DNA of 13,959 nucleotides from NCBI GenBank assembly GCA_949744025.1, contig CATJWA010000238.1:1-13959 (forward strand). The letters are read 5' to 3'. The translations under genes and the position numbers were made by a program. Positions 6,329-12,163 of the stretch are shown one piece after another. Source of the stretch: an uncultured Eubacteriales bacterium (GTDB taxonomy: Bacteria; Bacillota; Clostridia; Oscillospirales; Oscillospiraceae). The notes below the pieces were generated by a model. That model ran no database searches. It was not told the origin of the DNA and worked only from the letters and a program-made list of their open reading frames with translations. Each line of letters opens with the position of its first letter. The stretch's first letter is position 1.

Positions 6329-6358
6329 ACAATAACATACTAACGGTATGTTTGTCAA
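6329..6358 (-). promoter_or_regulatory. tetR promoter
   Basis: On the minus strand, a consensus TTGACA (-35, plus 6353-6358), an 18-base spacer and TATTGT (-10, plus 6329-6334). Operator O2 fills the spacer, the classical layout for a self-repressed gene. Confidence 0.55.
6334..6352. promoter_or_regulatory. TetR operator O2
   Basis: AACATACT-AAC-GGTATGTT, the same palindrome as O1 with one mismatch. Its centre is 27 bp from that of O1, so two dimers could sit side by side. It lies between the -35 and -10 elements of tetR. Confidence 0.78.
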
Positions 6359-6373
6359 GCCGAAATTTTACTC

Positions 6374-7117
6374 TTACCCAAGCAGCAATTCCCGCGCAAA
6401 AAACAGCAACAGCATGTGTGCGGGGTAAAAGGCGTAGCAGAAGTATTTGAAAAAGCGGTCGTCCGTGTTCCGCCTGCCGCTGTAAAGCCAAATCGGCAGC
6501 AGCGCGAGCAGGGCAAAGCCCTGCTGTGCCAGCTCGAGCCTGAAGCCGAAAAGGGCGATTTCGTAATAATAGCCACCGAGCAGACTGACGTTTATGACAT
6601 ACATGCCCGCGAGCTGACAGAAGAAATTTTTCAGCCCCCGGCAGGGAAAGAAGCGGAACAGCAGCACCGTAAGAACGCCGGCACCGTAGTAGTCGAGCAT
6701 TGCGGCATAGCCCAGCATGAAGCAGAGCAGGACCAGCAGCGCGCACACGGCCGTGGCCGCCGTACCCTTGAGGCGCTCACGTGTCCTGTCGATGAGGTAC
6801 AGCAGCGCAAGGCCAAGCAGAAGCGTCCACAGCACGTTCTGGTGGTAGGGATAGAGCACGCTGCCAGCGCACATCAGGTTGAAGGGAATTTCCGACACCG
6901 CCGCCGCAATAAGCAGGCGCAGCATATAGCGGCGCACGTCATGGGTGCGGGTGTAGCCCTCGGCGCACATGAAGGCGAAAATGGGGAAGGCTAAGCGGCC
7001 GATACAGGTCATCCACTCCGCGGCGGGAAAGAGTGTGGCCCACATATGGTCGCAGAGCATGAGCCCCATAGCCAGCGCGTGCAGCGCCTCGGAGCTGAGC
7101 TTTTGCGTTTTGCGCAT
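6374..7117 (-). CDS. TraX family membrane protein (putative acyltransferase)
   Basis: A 247-residue multi-spanning membrane protein. The N-terminus (SEALHALAMGLMLCDHMWATLFP) and the blocks GRLAFPIFAFMCAEGYTRT and LLIAAAVSEIPFNLM are the pattern of TraX-family proteins; the founding member acetylates F-pilin in E. coli. In Clostridia these are common chromosomal genes with no conjugation neighbours and no proven substrate, so acyl transfer to a surface molecule is only a family inference. A longer frame starts at 7147, but its extra ten codons contain the purine-rich ribosome site (AGGGGGGGAT, plus 7121-7130), so 7117 (MRKTQK) is chosen. It is transcribed from its own promoter at 7139-7167. 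Confidence 0.85.
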   Translation of the reverse strand: MRKTQKLSSEALHALAMGLMLCDHMWATLFPAAEWMTCIGRLAFPIFAFMCAEGYTRTHDVRRYMLRLLIAAAVSEIPFNLMCAGSVLYPYHQNVLWTLLLGLALLYLIDRTRERLKGTAATAVCALLVLLCFMLGYAAMLDYYGAGVLTVLLFRFFPCRGLKNFFCQLAGMYVINVSLLGGYYYEIALFGFRLELAQQGFALLALLPIWLYSGRRNTDDRFFKYFCYAFYPAHMLLLFFARELLLG

Positions 7118-7138
7118 GAGATCCCCCCCTTGACGGCC

Positions 7139-7167
7139 ATTATACATTAAGTTGCGCCACGTTTCAA
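7139..7167 (-). promoter_or_regulatory. Promoter of the TraX-family gene
   Basis: On the minus strand, TTGAAA (plus 7162-7167), a 17-base spacer and a consensus TATAAT (plus 7139-7144), about 20 bases before the start codon. Its -35 box is 2 bp from the -35 box of the divergent plus-strand promoter. Confidence 0.7.
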
Positions 7168-7169
7168 GC

Positions 7170-7198
7170 TTGCTTTGACGGGGTGTGTCTGCTATAAT
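7170..7198 (+). promoter_or_regulatory. Promoter of the zinc-ribbon/thioesterase/metY operon
   Basis: TTGCTT (7170-7175), 17 bases and TATAAT (7193-7198), with an upstream TGC that makes an extended -10 (TGnTATAAT). It lies about 33 bases before the ATG at 7231, and GGAGGG at 7219-7224 serves that ATG. No S-box or T-box leader fits in this short space. Confidence 0.75.
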
Positions 7199-7230
7199 AA
7201 GTCCGCAGAAAAATTTACGGAGGGATTAAC

Positions 7231-7446
7231 ATGAGAAAATGACCACGCTGCGATGTGGAGATGTGCGAGGGCTTTCTTCTGCGGGCGGGAGGCGATCCCG
7301 TGGAGCTTCACAAAATGGGCAAGCTGTTCGGCGCAGTAAGCAGCTACCTCAAGGCCGCCGTCTGCCCGGAGTGCGGAGAGGTGTCGATTTTTCTGCCGAC
7401 CTTGTCCGGGCTTGAGCGCTGGATTGAGAAGGAGCCGGAAAAATGA
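7231..7446 (+). pseudogene. Small zinc-ribbon protein gene with in-frame TGA at codon 4
   Basis: A strong promoter and GGAGGG ribosome site (6-base gap) lead to ATG AGA AAA TGA, then the same frame stays open for 67 more codons to 7446. Reading through gives MRK-x-PRCDVEMCEGFLL ... AAVCPECGEVSIFL, so the TGA stands exactly where the first cysteine of a CPxC...CPEC zinc ribbon is expected (TGC or TGT changed to TGA). It looks like a small nucleic-acid-binding-type zinc ribbon of about 71 residues; function unknown. Possible explanations are a nonsense mutation, a sequencing error, UGA recoding, or a restart at GTG 7255 or ATG 7261, although no good ribosome site precedes those. TGA serves as an ordinary stop in metY and other genes here. 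Its last four bases overlap the thioesterase start (ATGA), so translation may be coupled. Confidence 0.7.
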
Positions 7447-7859
7447 TAACCGAAACCAGAATAGACGTGCGCTACCCCGACTGCGACCAGATGGGCATCG
7501 TCCATCACGCGGTATATCCGATATGGTATGAGATGGGCAGAATGGACTTTTTTGCCGCGTGCGGCTGTGATTTCCTGCGAAGCCGAGGCTTCGACGTGGA
7601 CCCCGCCATGGTCAATCTTGAGATGAACTACGGCGCGGAGCTGCGATATCCCAGCTCCGCGGTGCTGAAAACCCGCTGCGTACTGCTTGAGGGTAAAAAG
7701 ATAGCTTTCCGCTACGAGATTTACGCAGGCGGCAGCGAAAAGCCCTGCGCGAGCGCGAAAAGCTTTCACATCTGGGTCAGAAACGGCAAAAGCGTGGACA
7801 TCGAGCGGGAGGTGCCCGAGATGTTCGCCGCCTACCGCGCCGCCGTCGAGCCCGAATAA
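7443..7859 (+). CDS. Acyl-CoA thioesterase, 4HBT/YbgC-like hot-dog fold
   Basis: A 138-residue single hot-dog domain that hydrolyses acyl-CoA thioesters in the cytoplasm. The signature RYPDCDQMGIVHHAVYPIWYE carries the likely catalytic Asp15 and the HH pair at 21-22 on the start of the long helix. The length is typical for YbgC/FadM-like thioesterases. The start is fixed by AAGGAG at 7429-7434 and by the 4-base ATGA overlap with the zinc-ribbon frame. metY follows 18 bases after the stop with no terminator between. The acyl substrate is not predictable; a role in removing acyl or aromatic CoA esters is possible. Confidence 0.88.
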   Translation: MITETRIDVRYPDCDQMGIVHHAVYPIWYEMGRMDFFAACGCDFLRSRGFDVDPAMVNLEMNYGAELRYPSSAVLKTRCVLLEGKKIAFRYEIYAGGSEKPCASAKSFHIWVRNGKSVDIEREVPEMFAAYRAAVEPE

Positions 7860-7877
7860 ACGGAAAAGAGGAAAAAC

Positions 7878-9170
7878 ATGGACAGACAGTATAAATTCGA
7901 GACCTTACAGCTCCATGCGGGGCAGGAAACCCCCGACCCCGCCACGGACGCGCGCGCCGTACCTATTTACCAGACTACATCGTATGTGTTCCCCAGCTCG
8001 GCCAACGCCGCGGCACGCTTTGACATGTCCGCTCAGGGTAATATCTATGGCAGGCTCGGCAACCCCACCCAAGAGGTTTTTGAAAAGCGCATAGCGGCGC
8101 TCGAGGGCGGTACGGACGCGCTGGCAGTGGCCTCCGGCGCGGCGGCGGTGACCTATACCATACAGGCGCTGGCTCAGGGCGGCGGACACGTAGTCTCACA
8201 AAAAACCATCTACGGCGGCACATACAATTTGCTGGCACACACACTTGTACCTTTCGGGGTGACAACCACTTTCGTGGACGCCCACAATCTCGCCGAGCTT
8301 GAGGCTGCCATACAGCCCAATACCCGCGCCGTGTACATAGAAACCCTCGGCAACCCGAACAGCGACATCCCCGACATCGACGCAATAGCCGGCATTGCCC
8401 ACCGTCACGGCATGCCGCTGGTCATCGACAATACCTTCGGCACACCCTATCTGATTCGCCCAATAGAGCACGGCGCGGATATAGTGGTCCATTCCGCCAC
8501 CAAGTTCATCGGCGGACACGGCACCACCCTCGGCGGCGTTATCGTGGACGGCGGCACGTTTGACTGGAAAAAATCCGGCAATTACCCTGCCATAGCCGAG
8601 CCGAACCCGAGCTACCACGGCGTAAGCTTTGCTGAGGCCGCGCCCGGCGCCGCATTTACGGCCTATGTGCGCGCGATAATCCTGCGCGACATGGGCGCGT
8701 GTATCTCGCCGTTTAACGCCTTTCTGCTTTTGCAGGGCGTGGAGACGCTGTCTCTGCGCCTTGAGCGCCACGCGGAGAACACGAAGAAGGTGGTGGAGTA
8801 CCTCGCCGCCCACCCCCTGGTCGAGAGCGTGAGCCACCCCTCGCTTCCGGACCACCCAGACCACGCGCTGTACGAGAAATACTTTCCGAAGGGTGGCGCG
8901 TCAATCTTTACCTTTGACATCAGGGGCGGCCAGGCCGCGGCGCATAAATTCATCGACAGCCTGAGGGTTTTCTCACTTCTGGCCAATGTCGCGGATGTAA
9001 AGAGCCTGGTCATCCACCCCGCCACCACCACCCACGGCCAGCTCACAGACGCTGAGCTCAAAAGCCAGGGCATAAGCCGCAGCACGATACGCCTGTCCAT
9101 AGGCGTTGAGCATATAGACGATATAATAGCGGATTTGGACCAGGCCTTTGAGACGGTAAAAAATGCATGA
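7878..9170 (+). CDS. metY: O-acetylhomoserine aminocarboxypropyltransferase (sulfhydrylase)
   Basis: A 430-residue PLP enzyme of the Cys/Met metabolism family. It makes homocysteine from O-acetylhomoserine and sulfide (or thiols) in direct-sulfhydrylation methionine synthesis. The PLP lysine is Lys209 in SATKFIGGHG, Asp184 in VIDNTFGTP pairs with the pyridine nitrogen, and Tyr57/Arg59 (YGRLGNPT) bind phosphate across the dimer. The length (about 425-430) and the start ETLQLHAGQETPDP fit MetY better than the shorter MetB/MetC (about 380-400). AAGAGG at 7866-7871 supports the start. It is the last gene of the operon, before a stem-loop. Its substrate branches from the homoserine made by hom further right in the window. 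Confidence 0.93.
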   Translation: MDRQYKFETLQLHAGQETPDPATDARAVPIYQTTSYVFPSSANAAARFDMSAQGNIYGRLGNPTQEVFEKRIAALEGGTDALAVASGAAAVTYTIQALAQGGGHVVSQKTIYGGTYNLLAHTLVPFGVTTTFVDAHNLAELEAAIQPNTRAVYIETLGNPNSDIPDIDAIAGIAHRHGMPLVIDNTFGTPYLIRPIEHGADIVVHSATKFIGGHGTTLGGVIVDGGTFDWKKSGNYPAIAEPNPSYHGVSFAEAAPGAAFTAYVRAIILRDMGACISPFNAFLLLQGVETLSLRLERHAENTKKVVEYLAAHPLVESVSHPSLPDHPDHALYEKYFPKGGASIFTFDIRGGQAAAHKFIDSLRVFSLLANVADVKSLVIHPATTTHGQLTDAELKSQGISRSTIRLSIGVEHIDDIIADLDQAFETVKNA

Positions 9171-9174
9171 CAAA

Positions 9175-9210
9175 AGCAAAACAGCGCCCGTGCATGGGTG
9201 CTGTTTTGCT
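9175..9210. terminator. Terminator stem-loop after metY
   Basis: A 15-bp stem (AGCAAAACAGCGCCC / GGGTGCTGTTTTGCT, one G-T pair) with a 6-base loop starts 4 bases after the stop. The following CTTAT is a poor T-run; on the minus strand TTTTG follows. A second, weaker element (CCTAAAAA ... TTTTTAGG) lies just downstream, around 9217-9243. Confidence 0.7.
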
Positions 9211-9263
9211 CTTATGCCTAAAAATGCCAGCGCTTTTTTTAGGGGCTATATGTCAAATTATTA

Positions 9264-9291
9264 TTGCGCCTCAAGATTTTGGGTGTATAAT
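9264..9291 (+). promoter_or_regulatory. Promoter of the copper-amine-oxidase-N protein gene
   Basis: TTGCGC (9264-9269), 16 bases and a consensus TATAAT (9286-9291), giving a leader of about 60 bases before the start at 9359. AT-rich surroundings support it. Confidence 0.55.
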
Positions 9292-9358
9292 AAGATATTA
9301 ATGACATACCTTGTGTGTTTGCCTGAAGCAGACCTGTATAGTGAAAGGAGTATGTGAT

Positions 9359-10870
9359 ATGAAAAACTGGATAAAGCGCTCGCTTACGCTCGTCATGAGC
9401 GTCATTCTGATAGCGGGACTTATGTGCACCGGAGTATCCGCCGCGGACATGTCGGTCAAGGTGGAGCTCGACGGCAAGGCCGTGACCTTCACCGACGCGG
9501 AGCCCCAGGTGCTGGACGGCCGCACCTATGTGCCCTTCCGCGCGGTGTTTGAGGCTCTCGGCGCCGAGGTGGGCTTTGACGAGGCCGAGCGCACCGTAAG
9601 CGCAAAGCGAAACGGCACCACCGTTATCATCCCGATTGACTCTCATGAGATAACGGTCAACACCGGCGGAATCGTCTACACCGACTACATGGACGCTACC
9701 GCCTATGTCAGTGAGTCCGGCCGCACCTACATACCGGTGCGCTATGCCGCCGAGGCTCTCGGCTGCTGCGTCGGCTGGGACGCGGACGACAGAACCGTCA
9801 TTCTGGTTGACACCCAGAGCATGGTCAATCAGGCGATGGAGAAGAACGAGTTCACACTGCTTGCCAGGTACACGGACTATGCCGATAAATTCAACCAGGG
9901 CAATTATGAAATGAAGCTGGATATGGATATGGCCGCCACCGTTCTGGCTTATAAGGTCATGACCGTGGACTGCTCCGCTACCGGCATCATCGCCGGCGGC
10001 TCCGCCGGCGAAATGAGCATGACCATGAAGCTGGACATGGCCGGACTTCTGGACCTCATGGCCAAGGTTCTGGACTCCGAGGCTGAGAAGGAGGAGCTCA
10101 AGGCCGCGTTTGCCGAGGCAGGCATGACAGACATGAAAATGGAGGTCACAGTTCAGGTACGCATGGACATGGACGAGGGTAAGATGTACATGAACATGAG
10201 CGGTGTCCCCGGCATGGAGGCTGTGCTGCCCGCGGATACCTGGCTGTTTATTGACATCGATGAGCTGTTTGCCGAGCTGGACGGGTACGGCGTGTCCCTG
10301 CTCGACATGGACTACAGCGGCTTTGGCCCGCAGGATTTCATCGTGCCGATGATAAACGGCATGAGCTATATCTACGACAAGGACAGCGCCTATAACGACA
10401 TTAAGACTCAGGTTGACGAGTTTGTCGCCATATTTTCCGACTCCGCTTTTGTCAAGAACGGCCGGAGCTATACCAATACGCAGAAGATAGAGGAGCTCGG
10501 CGGTCTGACCGTCAGCTTCCGCTTGGACACCAACGATGCCGGCGACGTGGTGGGCTATGAAATGAGCGCGGACATGGCCCTGACGCTTGAGGAAATGGGG
10601 CTGGACGAATATGATTTCGCAGAGATTGCCGAAATGGGCAAGCAGCTTGGCGTAACGCTCAAGCCCGAGGATTTGAAGCTGAGTTTTCGCTCCGGCATGG
10701 ACGGACAGAATAAGGAGACGCTCGATATGGAAATAAGCATGGGCAACCTCGTCCTGCTGACAATCGACGCCGAAGGAACCTACACCCCCACCACGAAGCT
10801 GCCGAACACCGGCCTGCCTGTGGGAGCAAAATCCATAGGTCTTGAGCAGTGGCTCATGAGCCAGTACTGA
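9359..10870 (+). CDS. Secreted protein with copper amine oxidase N-terminal domain and Met-rich beta domain
   Basis: 503 residues with a clear signal peptide (NWIKRS, hydrophobic core 9-24, likely cut after VSA-28). Residues about 31-152 form a copper-amine-oxidase N-terminal (stalk) domain with its two hallmark repeats, VPFRAVFEALGAEVGFDE and IPVRYAAEALGCCVGWDAD. Such domains are common in exported clostridial proteins and do not imply oxidase activity. Residues about 165-470 resemble the LolA/LppX-like or DUF6612-type beta domain of clostridial lipoproteins, with 18 methionines between 185 and 286 in alternating patterns such as MSMTMKLDM and MDEGKMYMNM. No lipobox follows the signal sequence. 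An LPNTG stands at 481-485 but has no membrane tail. AAGGAG at 9345-9350 sets the start; an upstream in-frame ATG at 9311 is rejected. Function unknown. Confidence 0.85.
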   Translation: MKNWIKRSLTLVMSVILIAGLMCTGVSAADMSVKVELDGKAVTFTDAEPQVLDGRTYVPFRAVFEALGAEVGFDEAERTVSAKRNGTTVIIPIDSHEITVNTGGIVYTDYMDATAYVSESGRTYIPVRYAAEALGCCVGWDADDRTVILVDTQSMVNQAMEKNEFTLLARYTDYADKFNQGNYEMKLDMDMAATVLAYKVMTVDCSATGIIAGGSAGEMSMTMKLDMAGLLDLMAKVLDSEAEKEELKAAFAEAGMTDMKMEVTVQVRMDMDEGKMYMNMSGVPGMEAVLPADTWLFIDIDELFAELDGYGVSLLDMDYSGFGPQDFIVPMINGMSYIYDKDSAYNDIKTQVDEFVAIFSDSAFVKNGRSYTNTQKIEELGGLTVSFRLDTNDAGDVVGYEMSADMALTLEEMGLDEYDFAEIAEMGKQLGVTLKPEDLKLSFRSGMDGQNKETLDMEISMGNLVLLTIDAEGTYTPTTKLPNTGLPVGAKSIGLEQWLMSQY

Positions 10871-10913
10871 TTGAGAGTAAACATGAAAAAAGCGGCCATA
10901 AGTTAGATACTCG

Positions 10914-10926
10914 TAATACAGTATTA
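10914..10926. promoter_or_regulatory. Short perfect palindrome, possible operator
   Basis: TAATAC-A-GTATTA, 6-bp arms around one base, in the AT-rich gap after the secreted-protein gene. There is no promoter clearly associated with it, so its role is unknown; it may be chance. Confidence 0.3.
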
Positions 10927-10938
10927 GATTTGTTTTGT

Positions 10939-10970
10939 GGAAACGGCATAGCGTTGGCTATGCCGTTTCC
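10939..10970. terminator. Terminator between the secreted protein gene and lysC
   Basis: A 14-bp perfect stem (GGAAACGGCATAGC / GCTATGCCGTTTCC) with a GTTG loop, followed on the plus strand by CCGTTTTATT. It lies between two converging genes and ends 5 bases before the end of lysC, so it probably serves both. Confidence 0.75.
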
Positions 10971-10975
10971 CCGTT

Positions 10976-11959
10976 TTATTCTTCAAATAATTTCTTATGT
11001 ATTACCCTCACGGCGCGGTCGGCTTCGCCCTTGGGAACAAGCGCAGAAAAGCTTATCTCTCCGGCTGGCAGCGGTTGGGCGTCTATACCCGCCTCGTCCA
11101 GAGCGCGAAGCATTACTTCTCCCGCTCCGAACGGGCCGCTCAGGTCACGGCCGACTATGCTCACCTTTGCCGAATCAGGAGCGCTCCTGTCCGCGGTGAT
11201 GCCGGTCACCGCCGGCACTTCTGCGTCACCGCCAAAGTCCCCTACTCTTGTGCCGGGGCTTTTTACGTAGCTTGAGAGTACCTCAAGCACCACGCCGCGG
11301 CGCTGCGCCAGCTCAACCGAGCGGCTGTGCAGCACTTGAGAGCCGAGCTTTGCCAGCTCGAGCATATCGCCATAGCTTATGGTTTCGTATCTGAGGGCTT
11401 TTGGCACCTTCCGAGGGTCGGCAGTGAATACACCCTCCACATCGGTGTATATCCGGCACCTGTCGGCGTTCAGTGCCGCGGCTATGGCTACCGCCGTGGT
11501 GTCCGAGCCTCCGCGGCCGAGTGTGGTTGTGTCGTCAAATTTATTTATGCCCTGGAAGCCGGCGACTATCACAATCCTGTTTTTTTCCAGCTCAGCGCGT
11601 ATGCGCCCGGCGGAAACCCGTTCTATCCACGCCTCGCCGTAGCTGTCGTCGGTTTCAATGCCGGCCTGCCGGCCCGTGAGACTGACTGCCGGCAGGTGCA
11701 TTTTCTCAAGCTGCATGGCCATGAGGCTCACGCTTATCTGCTCGCCTACCGACAGCAGCGCGTCCAGCTCCCGCTTTGAGGGGGCGGGGTTTATCTCCCG
11801 CGCCTTTTCTATCAGCTCGTCGGTCGTATCGCCCTGGGCCGAGAGAACGACGACAAGCCCGTTGCCCTCGCTGTGGGCCTGCGCGATTATCTGCGCTGCG
11901 TGCTCTATCCTCCGCGCGTCGGCCACTGAGCTTCCGCCGAATTTCTGTACTATCAGCAT
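10976..11959 (-). CDS. lysC: Aspartokinase, short single-ACT form
   Basis: Phosphorylates L-aspartate, the first step to lysine, threonine and methionine. The kinase domain is complete: KFGGSSV at 6-12, the TTLGRGGSDTTA motif, and YTDVEGVFTADPR. At 327 residues it is about 75-80 shorter than the usual 400-410. After the kinase domain, VTGITADR (251-258) matches the first strand of ACT2, and the sequence then jumps to AKVSIVGRDLSG...GEISFSALVP, the rest of ACT2. In E. coli LysC, ACT1 is inserted inside ACT2, so this looks like a clean absence of ACT1. Feedback control by lysine or threonine may therefore be altered. The frame is intact, so decay is unlikely. AAGGAG (plus about 11970-11975) precedes the ATG. 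It lies downstream of hom but has its own leader. Confidence 0.92.
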   Translation of the reverse strand: MLIVQKFGGSSVADARRIEHAAQIIAQAHSEGNGLVVVLSAQGDTTDELIEKAREINPAPSKRELDALLSVGEQISVSLMAMQLEKMHLPAVSLTGRQAGIETDDSYGEAWIERVSAGRIRAELEKNRIVIVAGFQGINKFDDTTTLGRGGSDTTAVAIAAALNADRCRIYTDVEGVFTADPRKVPKALRYETISYGDMLELAKLGSQVLHSRSVELAQRRGVVLEVLSSYVKSPGTRVGDFGGDAEVPAVTGITADRSAPDSAKVSIVGRDLSGPFGAGEVMLRALDEAGIDAQPLPAGEISFSALVPKGEADRAVRVIHKKLFEE

Positions 11960-11988
11960 TTATCGGATTCTCCTTCTTATAAGGACAC

Positions 11989-12030
11989 GCGTCCGCTTAC
12001 GGAACGCAGCCCGGGGCATTTGACTGCCCC
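11989..12030 (-). promoter_or_regulatory. Structured leader of lysC (two hairpins)
   Basis: On the minus strand the probable leader RNA folds into GGGGCA-gtcaaa-TGCCCC (plus 12013-12030) and then GCGT-t-CCG-taag-CGG-ACGC (plus 11989-12007), ending about 15 bases before the ribosome site. It lacks the conserved body of a lysine riboswitch and has no T-run, so it may affect translation or stability; any ligand is unknown. Confidence 0.4.
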
Positions 12031-12035
12031 TGTAC

Positions 12036-12066
12036 ATAATACTCAGGAGAAGCCCACATAGTTCAA
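12036..12066 (-). promoter_or_regulatory. Possible lysC promoter
   Basis: On the minus strand, TTGAAC (plus 12061-12066), a long 19-base spacer and TATTAT (plus 12036-12041). The spacer is non-ideal, but the position just before the leader hairpins and after the hom stem-loop fits. The rest of the 11960-12163 gap shows only the leader and the terminator. Confidence 0.35.
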
Positions 12067-12127
12067 GGATATTCAAAAAGGCGGCCAAGCTGTTGATAAA
12101 TTTTCGCCAAAAAGCTTATGATAAGCA

Positions 12128-12152
12128 AAGGGGGCTGCAAAGCAGCCCCCTT
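12128..12152. terminator. Terminator stem-loop after hom
   Basis: An 11-bp perfect stem (AAGGGGGCTGC / GCAGCCCCCTT) with an AAA loop, beginning 12 bases after the hom stop on the minus strand. The minus-strand tail (TTTGCTTATC) is only moderately T-rich, so some read-through into lysC is possible. Confidence 0.65.
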
Positions 12153-12163
12153 ATTTTGCCCCT

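Noticed and set aside
7175..7198. TTGACG at 7175-7180 as the -35 of the TATAAT at 7193
   Set aside because: The spacer would be only 12 bases; the overlapping TTGCTT at 7170 gives the correct 17.
7243..7258. Small hairpin just after the TGA as a selenocysteine insertion element
   Set aside because: Only 4 bp plus one G-T pair, too close to the TGA and without the loop features expected of a bacterial SECIS.
10799..10813. LPNTG motif near the C-terminus of the secreted protein as a sortase signal
   Set aside because: It is followed by only 18 residues with no membrane helix and no basic tail, so it cannot work as a normal sorting signal; probably coincidental or a relic.
11960..12163. Lysine riboswitch upstream of lysC
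   Set aside because: The gap is too short after the likely promoter and lacks the conserved riboswitch core; only two simple hairpins are present.
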